Below, piece after piece: positions 1 through 9,432 of a DNA stretch of 49,144 bases (positions within the stretch are counted from its first letter, which is position 1; each line of letters begins with the position of its first letter). A program made the translations under genes and the position numbers. This stretch comes from an uncultured Veillonella sp. (GTDB lineage Bacteria; Bacillota; Negativicutes; Veillonellales; Veillonellaceae): positions 1 through 49,144 of the forward strand of contig USAV01000002.1 in the NCBI GenBank assembly GCA_900552715.1. The letters run 5' to 3'. The notes under the pieces are model-generated. The model saw only the letters and a program-made list of their open reading frames with translations, was not told the origin of the DNA and did no database searches.

Positions 1-1106
1 ACATTGCCAAAAATATCAAATTCGATAGCGGTATTCATGGCAATGACACCAATACGGCGAGCAATACCAGGGTTGTTGGAAATTTCTTGTGGGCGAAGAA
101 TGATTTTTTTACGATATTCATCAATATTCGCATAGAAACGTTTCAACCCATCTGGAGAAGGACTTAATGCAGTACCAGAACATACAGTTACTTTACCAGC
201 ATCGATCAAGTCGAACATACCATCTTGGATTACTTCTGTATAGATGGACAAATCTGTGAATGGGCCTTTAGCAAGACCACTGATTACAGCATTCGCCACG
301 GAACCTACACCAGATTGTAATGGAAGCAAGTTTTTAGGTAAACGACCTTCTGCAATTTCTTGTTCGAAGAATTTGATAAGGTGTTGACTCATTGCTTTTG
401 CATCATCATCGATAGGTGCCAAAGGTCTTGTTGTATCAGGAACATCACAAGGTACTACTGCAACAATTTTACTTGGATCACAAGGAATTGCTTCAGTACC
501 AATACGATCACCAGGTGTTTCCAATGGAATTGGTTTACGATGTGGTGGATCGAGTGGTTCATAGATATCATGCATACCTACCAAGGAAAGTGGTTGGGAT
601 ACATTCACTTCTACGATAACTTTTTTAGCTTGGCTAACAAATGTTGGAGAGTTACCAACAGATGTAGTTGGAACAATGGAGCCATCTTCGTTGATTTGTG
701 CAGCTTCAATAATTGCTACATCTAAATCACCAAAGAAGCCATAGCGAACATTTTGTGCCATTGTGCTTAAATGCATATCAATGTATTTAACAGCACCGCT
801 ATTTAAGGCTTTACGTGTATCCCCATTTGTTTGATATGGGAAACGACGATTGATACCGTTAGCACGAGTTAACGCACCATCAGCTTCATCACCTACGGAA
901 GCACCTGTCCACAAATCAATTTTGAATGGTTCTTTTTCCATTCTTTCTGCCAATGCCAATGGCACTGCTTTTGCATAACCAGATGGAGTAAAGCCGGAAA
1001 TACCAACTTTATCGTTAGGGTTAATCAAAAGAGCTGCATCATAAGCAGTGACAATTTTACCTTGGAGGGCCGCACATTTAACGCGGTCTTTGATGTCTAT
1101 CACCAT
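1..1106 (-). CDS. Acetyl-CoA hydrolase/transferase family protein (propionate/succinate-type CoA-transferase), 3' end outside the window
   Basis: Class I CoA-transferase, cut off by the left window edge after about 368 residues of an expected ~500. It moves CoA between short acyl groups; in Veillonella-type metabolism the likely pair is propionyl-CoA/succinate or acetyl-CoA/succinate, but the substrate cannot be read from sequence. The family hallmark TEVIQDG is visible, with its presumed catalytic Glu at residue 291. Two in-frame ATGs exist at 1112 and 1106. The AAAGGAG ribosome site directly abuts the first and stands 6 nt from the second, so 1106 (MVIDIKDRV) is chosen. A TTGACA-17-TACGAT promoter lies upstream. 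Family assignment is firm; the specific reaction is inference. Confidence 0.85.
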   Translation of the reverse strand, partial: MVIDIKDRVKCAALQGKIVTAYDAALLINPNDKVGISGFTPSGYAKAVPLALAERMEKEPFKIDLWTGASVGDEADGALTRANGINRRFPYQTNGDTRKALNSGAVKYIDMHLSTMAQNVRYGFFGDLDVAIIEAAQINEDGSIVPTTSVGNSPTFVSQAKKVIVEVNVSQPLSLVGMHDIYEPLDPPHRKPIPLETPGDRIGTEAIPCDPSKIVAVVPCDVPDTTRPLAPIDDDAKAMSQHLIKFFEQEIAEGRLPKNLLPLQSGVGSVANAVISGLAKGPFTDLSIYTEVIQDGMFDLIDAGKVTVCSGTALSPSPDGLKRFYANIDEYRKKIILRPQEISNNPGIARRIGVIAMNTAIEFDIFGN

Positions 1107-1177
1107 TACCATCTCCTTTAAGAGTAACATTGTATAAACGACAGTTTGATCTCTTGGTCGTTCCTTAAACCGACTTC

Positions 1178-1206
1178 ATCGTAGTCCACATCCAACGTAT
1201 TGTCAA
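1178..1206 (-). promoter_or_regulatory. Sigma-A-type promoter of the CoA-transferase gene
   Basis: A perfect -35 TTGACA (1206-1201) is followed by a 17-bp spacer and TACGAT (1183-1178) as -10, which matches 4 of 6 consensus positions. Transcription would start about 65 nt upstream of the start codon. Confidence 0.6.
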
Positions 1207-1216
1207 CTTATATGAC

Positions 1217-1242
1217 TAAAATGTATTTTTTTATACATTTTA
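1217..1242. promoter_or_regulatory. Perfect 10-bp inverted repeat upstream of the -35 box, possible operator
   Basis: The arms TAAAATGTAT (1217-1226) and ATACATTTTA (1233-1242) are perfect reverse complements around a T6 centre. The repeat sits 10 bp upstream of the -35 hexamer of the CoA-transferase promoter, a position typical of an activator site. A binding protein is not identified. An AT-rich stem-loop read from either strand is the alternative. Confidence 0.4.
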
Positions 1243-1466
1243 TGGGTGCATTATGATTAAAATGCATAGATTTTCATATATTCACATAAGTTTTATTCAC
1301 ATCGCTATAACTCACAGGAATTATCGATTTATGGCATATATTGATGTTTTTCAATTAAATCGAACTCTCTCTATACAATATATAGACCCTTTTCAATATA
1401 AAACAACATCTCATACACAAGAACTAGACCATACACCTCCCTATAAAGATACAAAGATATACAAAA

Positions 1467-1525
1467 AACCGGCTTTCAAATGCCAACGATAATGTTCAAT
1501 TATGTCTAACATTAGAAAACCGGTT
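1467..1525 (-). terminator. Intrinsic terminator after the O-antigen-ligase-like gene, with a nested inner stem
   Basis: On the minus strand an 11-bp stem (AACCGGTTTTC with GAAAGCCGGTT, one G-U pair) runs into a T6 tract (complement of 1463-1468). Inside it a perfect 7-bp stem TAATGTT/AACATTA (1490-1496 and 1508-1514) adds a second helix. A further imperfect 12-bp hairpin (1533-1544 with 1552-1563) lies between it and the stop codon at 1627. The remainder of the 520-nt gap 1107-1626 holds no convincing gene. Confidence 0.75.
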
Positions 1526-1626
1526 ATACTACTTAATACGTACCTACCCAAGGTATGTATTAATTATACCATATTATGAAATTATATATCTACCATAAAA
1601 CATGCTAATTATACAAGATATGACAA

Positions 1627-2865
1627 TTATGCAGATTTATCAGCAGACAGTTGAACTTTTACAAAGGCCCCTACCCAGCCAAACAATTGCCAAAATACAA
1701 TAGTCACTTGATGACTGTATAGCTCAAAATCAGATAAGCCACTAAATAAAACACCTATAGCCAAAGCACCTACACCTATTTGTGCAGCTTGACGGAATAT
1801 ATCGCCTTTAAGTCTTATAGATGTAATAACATGACCTACGATAACTGCTAGGAATGATAGCAATCCTGGAATACCTGTTTCAGCTAACATATTAAGATAT
1901 AAATTATGAGCATGATACATCAAGATGTGAGGTCCTTGAATATAGTAATTATAATCTGGATATACTAAATAAAATGTATTCCACCCAATACCAAAGATAG
2001 GATTTTCTCGTACGATATACATAGTACTATCCCATAAGGCCCATCGAAGATCAGCTGACGTATCGTGACCTTGGAATATAGACCACAACCTTGAAGCTAT
2101 TTCACCATCATAAAAATATAAAATTATTGGCACTGCTAATAGGGATAAGAATAATCTTCGCTCCACAAAGATTGCCCAGTACAAAATCATCGCTCCGAAG
2201 CTAATCCAAATTCCCCGAGAATAGGTTAATAGCATCGTTAAGAATAATATAATACCTATAATTAGCATTGAAATAACTTCGCGCGTACGATTTTCCTTCA
2301 TATATACCAAGATATAACTGATACATACGCTGAGTACCATCAATAGATAGGCGCCCAATAAATTAGGATTTTGTAATGTAGACGACATGCGACGCATCAA
2401 TTTAGGGAACTGTGCCGCATCTACCCACTCTTTAATATGTATATTAGGAACAAATACATATTGATACGCACCTATAATACACACTAGAACAGCAGTACCT
2501 AGCAAGGCACGAAGAAAATAGTTCCACTGTTTAGGCGTTTGAATGTATGTACGAACTAAATAATACATACCGCCACTGGCCACAATTTGATAAAACCAAC
2601 TTTGAATTGACCAATCCCAATTTTCTGAAACTATAGAAGATATGCCAGTCCATACTACAAAAATCATAACAGACCACGATAAATAGCCTGTTGGTAAGCT
2701 CAAAGATTTACTAGATATTAAATCATATAGTGCAAGTCCTATTGCTAGCCAAAGGAGCACATCACCCACCATTGGTTGCAAAGGCATGGCCACAACAACG
2801 CCATAAATTAAACGTTCAATATAAAATGTAATTCTCTTCTGATTAGGAATAAGTGAGAGTTCCAT
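1627..2865 (-). CDS. O-antigen ligase-like (Wzy_C family) polytopic membrane protein
   Basis: 412 residues, with about ten hydrophobic segments spread over the length. The typical Wzy_C/WaaL region is visible: a TYSRGIWIS motif mid-protein, then a large periplasmic loop ending in HAHNLYLNMLAETGIPG, which carries the His/Asn-rich signature of this family. Family members join O-antigen or other glycans to lipid A-core, or polymerise glycans, at the outer face of the inner membrane. The gene starts 9 nt after folC, with an AAGGTGAG ribosome site, so it looks like the tail of the valS-folC transcript, an unusual neighbourhood for a surface-glycan gene. Ligase versus polymerase cannot be separated from sequence. 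Confidence 0.75.
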   Translation of the reverse strand: MELSLIPNQKRITFYIERLIYGVVVAMPLQPMVGDVLLWLAIGLALYDLISSKSLSLPTGYLSWSVMIFVVWTGISSIVSENWDWSIQSWFYQIVASGGMYYLVRTYIQTPKQWNYFLRALLGTAVLVCIIGAYQYVFVPNIHIKEWVDAAQFPKLMRRMSSTLQNPNLLGAYLLMVLSVCISYILVYMKENRTREVISMLIIGIILFLTMLLTYSRGIWISFGAMILYWAIFVERRLFLSLLAVPIILYFYDGEIASRLWSIFQGHDTSADLRWALWDSTMYIVRENPIFGIGWNTFYLVYPDYNYYIQGPHILMYHAHNLYLNMLAETGIPGLLSFLAVIVGHVITSIRLKGDIFRQAAQIGVGALAIGVLFSGLSDFELYSHQVTIVFWQLFGWVGAFVKVQLSADKSA

Positions 2866-2874
2866 AGGCTCACC

Positions 2875-4182
2875 TTAGTGACTCATCTCATGGTTAAACC
2901 ACTGACGAGCATCTCCTAAAATATATAAAGAACCACAAACAGTGATAATATCACCAGTTTTTGTATGTTTATATGCTAAAGCCAATGCGTCTTCAACAGA
3001 ATCTGCTGTTTGCGCTATAGCTTTTGGAACGATGTGACGTATTTTCTCAACCAAAACCTCTGGCACTTCAGTTCTATCTGTTGGAGCTGGTACAACTAGA
3101 ACCGTATCGCCTGCCTTAACAACTTCGCGGATAATAGCATCTTGATTTTTATCTTTAAGAATTGCCATCACAATCGTTTTTGGAGTGCCCTTAAATAATT
3201 CAGCATAGGTCATACTGAAAGATTCAGCACCTGCCGCATTATGAGCACCATCAAAGATAAAGGTGCGATCCAAGCCTCGTTTAACTTCAAATCGACCTGC
3301 CCACGTAGTGCGAGCAAATCCTTCACGCATCGTTTCTTCACTGATGTTAGTATCTTCTTTCATCAGTAACCGTACAGCCATTAATGCACACGCAAGATTG
3401 ACAGATTGGTGAATGCCTGCCATTGTCGTAAACAACATTGCAGGAGCGGCATCATTAGTACTAACCGTAATCATTTGGCCACCAGTTACAGCACTACGGC
3501 TATCTATACCAAAGTCTTTATTGAAAGCATATACTTTAGCATGCTTCTCTTTAGCTACCTCTTCAATAATACGAAGCGGTGCATCCTGTGCAGCCGTTAC
3601 AACAGGAACTTTAGATTTAATAATCCCTGCCTTATGACGCGCAATTTCCTCAACAGTATCACCACAATACGCTTGATGGTCTATTGTTACATTGGTAATA
3701 ACCGATACCTTTGGTGTCACGATATTAGTAGAATCTAGTAATCCACCTAAACCAACTTCCACCACCGCATAGTCCACATCTTGTTCTTTGAAGAACAAAA
3801 AGGCAGCAGCCGTCAAAATTTCAAATTGCGTTGGCGCTTCTATGCCGTTAGTAATGATAGTATCAACTGCCACTTTTACACGACTAATTAGATTACCGAA
3901 GGCTTCCTCTGTTATATTTCCATCATTGATTTGAATTCGCTCCGTATAGGATTGAAGGTGAGGCGATGTAAATCGCCCCACCCGTAGTCCACTTGTAAAC
4001 AGTGCGTAGGAAATATATGAGGTAACCGAGCCCTTACCATTCGTGCCTGTTACATGAACAATCTTATAGTCATCTTGTGGATTCCCAAGGGCTTCCATAA
4101 GCGCTGTAATTCGTTCAAGGCCAGGCTTAATACCGAATGAAGATGCCTGTTCTAAATAGGCTAAGGCCTCTTGATATGTCAT
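2875..4182 (-). CDS. folC: Bifunctional folylpolyglutamate synthase / dihydrofolate synthase
   Basis: 435 residues, normal length for the family. It adds glutamate to dihydropteroate and to folates using ATP. The ATP-binding loop VTGTNGKGSV stands at about residues 44-53. SPHLQSYTERIQING-like folate-loop residues follow, and the Mur-ligase style HAGIIK and FDGAHN motifs appear later. It starts 12 nt after valS with a GGAGG site, the common valS-folC pairing of Firmicutes. It supplies polyglutamated folate that the fhs and fchA enzymes at the right end of the window would also use. Confidence 0.95.
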   Translation of the reverse strand: MTYQEALAYLEQASSFGIKPGLERITALMEALGNPQDDYKIVHVTGTNGKGSVTSYISYALFTSGLRVGRFTSPHLQSYTERIQINDGNITEEAFGNLISRVKVAVDTIITNGIEAPTQFEILTAAAFLFFKEQDVDYAVVEVGLGGLLDSTNIVTPKVSVITNVTIDHQAYCGDTVEEIARHKAGIIKSKVPVVTAAQDAPLRIIEEVAKEKHAKVYAFNKDFGIDSRSAVTGGQMITVSTNDAAPAMLFTTMAGIHQSVNLACALMAVRLLMKEDTNISEETMREGFARTTWAGRFEVKRGLDRTFIFDGAHNAAGAESFSMTYAELFKGTPKTIVMAILKDKNQDAIIREVVKAGDTVLVVPAPTDRTEVPEVLVEKIRHIVPKAIAQTADSVEDALALAYKHTKTGDIITVCGSLYILGDARQWFNHEMSH

Positions 4183-4194
4183 ATAAACCTCCTA

Positions 4195-6852
4195 TTATAA
4201 GGTTTCAAGGAACGCTTCACGTTCCAATAACGCTTGTTGTTTTTGTTTATATTCTTCTAACTTTTCTTTTTCTTTTGCTACTACAGCTTCTGGAGCTTTT
4301 GCGAGGAAGCCTTGGTTAGACAATTTGCCTTCCAAACGGGAAATTTCTTTTTCCATTTGGATTTTTTCCTTTGCAATACGCTCTCTTTCTTTTTCACCGT
4401 CGATCAAGTCTTTAAGTAAGAGATATACTTCCATACCATTTACAACTGTTACAGTTGCATTTTCTGGTTTTGGATCATCGGCACCAAGAATTGTTACCTT
4501 CTCAGCCCAAGCTAATGTAACAAAGTAATCGCTATGATCTGCTACAGTTTGAGCTAATGCTTCATCTGTTGGTGCTACGATAACCTCAGCTTTTTTACCT
4601 AAAGGCACATTCATTTCAGCACGCATGTTACGAATACCCTTGATGGCATCCATCATAACTTCCATTTGACGTGCTGCACCTTCAAGATTATCAAACTTTA
4701 ATGCTTCAGGCCATTTTGCAACAACGATGCTATCCCCTTCATGAGGTAAATGTTGCCAAATATGTTCTGTTACGAACGGCATAAATGGATGTAACAATTC
4801 AAGCATGTGACGCAAGATTGTTACAAGTAAATATTGAACTGTACGACGATCACGTTCATTACCATCGTTGTATAAACGAGGTTTAGCTAACTCAATATAC
4901 CAGTCACAGTATGTGTTCCAAATGAAATCATATACAGAACTTGCAGCTTCACCCAACTCGAATTTATCGAGATTAGACGTTACACTTTGTACTGTTTCGT
5001 TATATTTTTGAACAATCCATTGGTCTGCTAATGTCAAATCATCTGCAGTTGGAACGAAGCTTTCATCATAATTTGTAAGATTCATCAATACAAATTTGGA
5101 TGCATTCCAAATCTTATTGGCAAAGTTACGATTAGCCTCAACACGTTCCATATAGAAGCGCATATCATTACCTGGTGTGTTACCAGTAACAAGAGTAAAG
5201 CGCAATGCATCGGCACCATATTGGTCGATAACTTCAAGAGGATTAATACCATTGCCCAAGGATTTACTCATTTTACGACCTTGGCTATCACGAACAAGAC
5301 CATGAATAAATACATGTTTAAATGGAATTTCATGTTCGAACTCAAGAGCCATAAAGATCATACGAGCAACCCAGAAGAAGATGATATCGTAGCCAGTTAC
5401 GAGAACACTTGTTGGATACCATTGTTTAAGCTCAGGAGTTTGCTCAGGCCACCCCATTGTAGCAAATGGCCACAAGCCAGAACTGAACCATGTATCAAGA
5501 ACGTCTGGATCTTGTGTAACATGACCATGGCAATGAGGACATTCCGTAATATCGTCACGACTAACGATTGTTTCGCCGCATTCATCGCAGTACCATGCAG
5601 GAATACGATGGCCCCACCACAATTGACGGGAAATCGTCCAGTCGCGGATGTTTTCAAGCCAGTTTACATAAGTTTTTGTAAAACGTTCAGGAACGAACTC
5701 TACTTCGTGATCTTTAACAACCTTAAGAGCTGGCTCTGCTAATGGTTTCATATCTACGAACCATTGTTTAGATACCATTGGCTCAATAATTGTGTTACAA
5801 CGAGAACAATGACCTACTGCATGGTCATGATCATCGATTTTTTCAAGTAAGCCTAGTTCTTTGAGTTCAGCTACAACTTGTTTACGAGCTTCTTCACGAG
5901 TCATGCCATTGAACTTGCCAGCACCTTCATTCATTGTGGCATCATTGTTCATAACAACGATGGATTCCAAATTATGACGTTGGCCCATTTCAAAGTCATT
6001 AGGGTCATGAGCAGGCGTAATTTTTACACAGCCTGTACCGAAGCTAGCATCTACATAATCATCGGCAATTACAGGAATTTCGCGATTAACAAATGGTAAA
6101 ATTAATGTTTTGCCGATGAGGTCTTTATAACGATCATCATCAGGATTTACTGCTACTGCTACGTCACCGAACATTGTTTCTGGACGTGTGGTAGCAACAA
6201 CTACGATACGATTATCCTCACCTTTTACAGGATATTTAATATGCCATAAGTGGCCATGTTCGTCTTCATGTTCAACTTCAACATCAGATAAAGCAGTAGC
6301 ACAGCGAGGGCACCAGTTGATAATACGTTCACCACGATAGATTAAACCTTTTTCATAAAGGCTTACGAATACTTCACGCACTGCATAATAGTATCCTTCA
6401 TCCAATGTAAAACGTTCGCGAGACCAGTCACAAGATGCGCCTAAGCTACGGATTTGTTTTACAATAGTATCACCGTATTCTTTTTTCCATTCCCATACGC
6501 GTTCTACAAATTTTTCACGGCCTAAATCATAACGAGATTTACCCTCTTCTTTAGCGAGCATCTCTTCTACCTTGATTTGTGTAGCAATACCAGCATGGTC
6601 AGTACCAGGCATCCACAAAACATTGTAGCCTTGCATGCGTTTGAAACGGATAAGAATATCTTGCAATGTATTATCTAAAGCATGGCCCATATGCAACATA
6701 CCAGTTACATTAGGAGGCGGCAATACGATACTAAATGGTTCTTTATTTGTGTCTACTTCTTCGTGAAAGTATCCTTGGTTTTCCCAATAAGAATACCATT
6801 TCCCTTCTATTTCACCGGGGTTATAAGTGGTTAAATTTTCGTAGGTTTTCAT
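4195..6852 (-). CDS. valS: Valyl-tRNA synthetase
   Basis: 885 residues, a full-length class Ia synthetase that charges tRNA-Val. The HIGH-type motif HMGHALDN lies near residue 55, the editing (CP1) domain in the middle, KMSKSLGN at about residue 525, and a C-terminal coiled-coil arm rich in Lys/Glu that ends the protein. The zinc-like Cys pairs (CDECGE and CPHCHG) are present. It starts 21 nt after tatC behind a GGAGG site. With so short a gap there is no room for a T-box leader, so it is expressed from an upstream promoter. Confidence 0.97.
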   Translation of the reverse strand: MKTYENLTTYNPGEIEGKWYSYWENQGYFHEEVDTNKEPFSIVLPPPNVTGMLHMGHALDNTLQDILIRFKRMQGYNVLWMPGTDHAGIATQIKVEEMLAKEEGKSRYDLGREKFVERVWEWKKEYGDTIVKQIRSLGASCDWSRERFTLDEGYYYAVREVFVSLYEKGLIYRGERIINWCPRCATALSDVEVEHEDEHGHLWHIKYPVKGEDNRIVVVATTRPETMFGDVAVAVNPDDDRYKDLIGKTLILPFVNREIPVIADDYVDASFGTGCVKITPAHDPNDFEMGQRHNLESIVVMNNDATMNEGAGKFNGMTREEARKQVVAELKELGLLEKIDDHDHAVGHCSRCNTIIEPMVSKQWFVDMKPLAEPALKVVKDHEVEFVPERFTKTYVNWLENIRDWTISRQLWWGHRIPAWYCDECGETIVSRDDITECPHCHGHVTQDPDVLDTWFSSGLWPFATMGWPEQTPELKQWYPTSVLVTGYDIIFFWVARMIFMALEFEHEIPFKHVFIHGLVRDSQGRKMSKSLGNGINPLEVIDQYGADALRFTLVTGNTPGNDMRFYMERVEANRNFANKIWNASKFVLMNLTNYDESFVPTADDLTLADQWIVQKYNETVQSVTSNLDKFELGEAASSVYDFIWNTYCDWYIELAKPRLYNDGNERDRRTVQYLLVTILRHMLELLHPFMPFVTEHIWQHLPHEGDSIVVAKWPEALKFDNLEGAARQMEVMMDAIKGIRNMRAEMNVPLGKKAEVIVAPTDEALAQTVADHSDYFVTLAWAEKVTILGADDPKPENATVTVVNGMEVYLLLKDLIDGEKERERIAKEKIQMEKEISRLEGKLSNQGFLAKAPEAVVAKEKEKLEEYKQKQQALLEREAFLETL

Positions 6853-6873
6853 CGTTCCTCCTAAATAAACTCC

Positions 6874-7764
6874 TTAGCGCTTCATAATCTTAGCCAATAC
6901 AAATAGGCTCGTTTCATATAGCAATATCATAGGCAATGCAATCATCGTTTGAGAGAACATATCCGGTGTTGGTGAAATGACAGCACCTATGATAAAGGAT
7001 ATAAGAATAAATATCTTACGTTTCGTTTTTAAAAAACGTGATGTAATTAAGTTGAAATATCCCAAGATGATTAAAATCAACGGCAACTCAAAGATAAATC
7101 CAAAGGGTAGTACAAAGGATAATACAAAGTCCATGTACTGACCGATGGAAAATAGCGGTTGTAACTCGTCTGTAGCGAAGCCCATAAAGAACTTTACGGC
7201 TGCAGGTAGCACGAGAAAATAAGAAAATACAATACCGATGCCAAATAGTCCTATGGCAACCGGTAAAATCCAGTTAGATAGCTGTTTTTCTCGCACCGTA
7301 AGGGCTGGCTTAACAAATAGCCAAATCTGATGCAATATAATAGGCGCCGCTATGATAAGACCACCTACTATAGACACCTTCATATATGTAAAGAAGGCTT
7401 CAGTTGGTTTCATATAATAGAGCTTACCAGCTGGTTTTAGGAGTATTTCCAATAAAAAGTCTACATAATAATAAGAAATACAAGTTCCTATAACAACTGC
7501 AACAGCCATTATAATCAGACGCTTTCGCAATTCAGATAGATGGCCCACAAGGGATAGCTCCCGCGCTTCGTCCATCATTTTCTGTTCCATTTCAGTATAA
7601 ATAGGTTCATCTTCCGGTTCCTCAGGAACGTGTTGATTTGCCACCTTATACCGTTCTTGATCAGCCTTTAATTCAGCTTCGCGACGCTTTTGACGAACTA
7701 CACTATCAAAAGAAGGTTTTTGTATGGGATATTCGAAGTCCGGTTTTGGTTCGAATGGTTCCAT
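6874..7764 (-). CDS. tatC: Sec-independent (twin-arginine) translocase subunit TatC with long N-terminal extension
   Basis: 296 residues. The core TatC fold begins only at about residue 71 with LVGHLSELRKRL, the conserved cytoplasmic start that recognises twin-arginine signal peptides. It is followed by six predicted membrane segments and the conserved Pro-rich loops (FVKPALT and SPTPD). TatC with TatA moves folded proteins across the inner membrane. The first ~70 residues are hydrophilic and charged, and are absent from typical TatC proteins. No tatA is in the window. The ATG lies one nucleotide after the polyprenyl synthase stop codon. Confidence 0.92.
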   Translation of the reverse strand: MEPFEPKPDFEYPIQKPSFDSVVRQKRREAELKADQERYKVANQHVPEEPEDEPIYTEMEQKMMDEARELSLVGHLSELRKRLIIMAVAVVIGTCISYYYVDFLLEILLKPAGKLYYMKPTEAFFTYMKVSIVGGLIIAAPIILHQIWLFVKPALTVREKQLSNWILPVAIGLFGIGIVFSYFLVLPAAVKFFMGFATDELQPLFSIGQYMDFVLSFVLPFGFIFELPLILIILGYFNLITSRFLKTKRKIFILISFIIGAVISPTPDMFSQTMIALPMILLYETSLFVLAKIMKR

Positions 7765-7765
7765 A

Positions 7766-8737
7766 TTATACCTTTCTATCAGCTAAATTTTCTACTGCCA
7801 TCACAAGGAATTCCTTCCCTGGGAAATCGCGTACAGCATCGAGTGCCGCCAAAGCATCTTTACAATATTGATCAGCTACAGCTAATGTATTATCAATACC
7901 ACCTTGACTGATAACATAGTCGATAATAGCCTGCTCATCACCGCCATTATTCAAGGCCTTAATATCTGCAAGCAATTTATCTTTATTATCATCGTTAACG
8001 ATACTTAACAACGGATATGTCAATAAACCTTCGCGAAGATCATTCCCTACTGGTTTACCCGTCGTCTCTGTTGTTTCACGATAATCCATAATATCATCAG
8101 TGATTTGGAATGCCATGCCCAAAGCATGACCATATTTTTTCAACTCAACGATTTCAGATTCGCTCCAGCCCCCTAATAGGCCACCCAATTCCATACAGCC
8201 TTCCATAAAGTCCGCTGTTTTCTTTTGGGTCTTAGTCATATAACGCTCAATACCTTGATCGATGCGATATACATCTTCCATTTGCATGAACTCGCCTTCT
8301 ACAAGGCAAGTAATGATATGGGAGAAAATTTGTAAATACTTCATATTAGGCATTTCAGATACGATTTGGAATGCTTTAGCAAACAAGTAGTCCCCACTAA
8401 GGATGGCTACCTTATTGCCTTTGTGCATATGTATAGTATCTTCACCGCGACGAATCTCAGCTTGATCTAATACATCATCGTGAATCAGTGTAGCTAAATG
8501 AAGCATTTCTACAGCTTCAGCAATTCTAATACGCTGACGTTCTACAGAGGTACCTGCATTAGCAATCAATAAACATAATTGCGCACGCAAGCGCTTGCCA
8601 CCTGCAGCAGATAATGGTCGAATCAGTGCATTAAAGTCTTCTGCACCTGTATTAAAAGATGATGCAAGAGACTCTTCCACACCCTCTAAATCTAGAGCAA
8701 TGCGTTCCATAATCTCTAATTCATTGATTTGACTCAT
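7766..8737 (-). CDS. Long-chain (E)-polyprenyl diphosphate synthase
   Basis: 323 residues of the isoprenyl diphosphate synthase family. Both Asp-rich metal motifs are present: DDVLD at 87-91 and DDIMD at 214-218. GGKRLR at 46-51 binds pyrophosphate. The residue five positions before the first motif is Ala, which is compatible with a long chain (C35-C40). The product probably forms the menaquinone side chain; exact chain length is not predictable. Its ATG overlaps the engB stop codon (ATGA), which indicates translational coupling. hepT- or ispB-type naming would both fit, so no symbol is given. Confidence 0.88.
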   Translation of the reverse strand: MSQINELEIMERIALDLEGVEESLASSFNTGAEDFNALIRPLSAAGGKRLRAQLCLLIANAGTSVERQRIRIAEAVEMLHLATLIHDDVLDQAEIRRGEDTIHMHKGNKVAILSGDYLFAKAFQIVSEMPNMKYLQIFSHIITCLVEGEFMQMEDVYRIDQGIERYMTKTQKKTADFMEGCMELGGLLGGWSESEIVELKKYGHALGMAFQITDDIMDYRETTETTGKPVGNDLREGLLTYPLLSIVNDDNKDKLLADIKALNNGGDEQAIIDYVISQGGIDNTLAVADQYCKDALAALDAVRDFPGKEFLVMAVENLADRKV

Positions 8738-9432
8738 GCTTCATCTCCTACTAGAACTTTATTGATCCGTTGTTGTAAAAGCTCACGGCCAGTATGCTTC
8801 AAAGAGCTATACAGAATTGGCGGCGTTGCAGTTGGATACATTTCCTTAATAATCGCTAGATTAGCAGACTTTTCTTTAGCTGTTAATTTATCGACCTTAG
8901 TCACTACAATTTGTAATGGTACACCAGCTTCAACGAGCCAATCATAAGCTACCTTATCGATAGGCATCTCAGGATGACGACCATCAATTAATAAACACAA
9001 CAACATCAATCGTTCAGAATGTAAAATATAATCGGCAATAAAGGAAGACCACAAATTGCGGTTTCCTTTATTTGTCTTTGCAAATCCATAACCAGGAAGG
9101 TCAACAAGGAACCAATGGTAACGGCGTTCCTCTGTTTCAGAAATATCCTCTTTTGACTCTACATCAAAATAGTTTATCGTCTTTGTCTTACCTGGTTGAC
9201 CACTAACGAGGGCTAACCCACGATAATTACACAACGAGTTAATCAACGAAGATTTGCCCACATTAGAGCGTCCGATGAAAGCAATTTCTACAGTATCCCC
9301 TTCAGGATATTGATCCGCCTTCACACAGGAAGTATTATATTTTGCTGCTATAATACGAGGCCCCTTCGGTTCTTTTCGTGTATATTGTGGTTTTGGGCCC
9401 ATTTGTTTAGTGGATTTTTTCTTTTTTTGCAT
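8734..9432 (-). CDS. engB: Ribosome biogenesis GTP-binding protein EngB/YsxC
   Basis: 232 residues. A TRAFAC-class GTPase needed for late assembly of the large ribosomal subunit. G1 GRSNVGKSS, G3 DLPGYG and G4 TKVD are all visible, and a basic N-terminal tail (MQKKKKSTK) precedes the domain. The start codon shares its A with the lon stop (TAATG). The lon-engB junction is a conserved arrangement in Firmicutes, which supports both calls. Confidence 0.95.
   Translation of the reverse strand: MQKKKKSTKQMGPKPQYTRKEPKGPRIIAAKYNTSCVKADQYPEGDTVEIAFIGRSNVGKSSLINSLCNYRGLALVSGQPGKTKTINYFDVESKEDISETEERRYHWFLVDLPGYGFAKTNKGNRNLWSSFIADYILHSERLMLLCLLIDGRHPEMPIDKVAYDWLVEAGVPLQIVVTKVDKLTAKEKSANLAIIKEMYPTATPPILYSSLKHTGRELLQQRINKVLVGDEA

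Noticed and set aside
1253..1492. Open 79-codon frame on the plus strand in the first large gap
   Set aside because: It has no ribosome site, an unusual composition, and runs into the terminator of the minus-strand gene.
5221..5742. Long plus-strand frame of 173 codons inside valS
   Set aside because: It is antisense to a well-conserved gene and shows no protein-like motifs; similar antisense frames elsewhere were dismissed for the same reason.
6853..6873. T-box leader before valS
   Set aside because: Only 21 nt separate tatC and valS, too short for a T-box.
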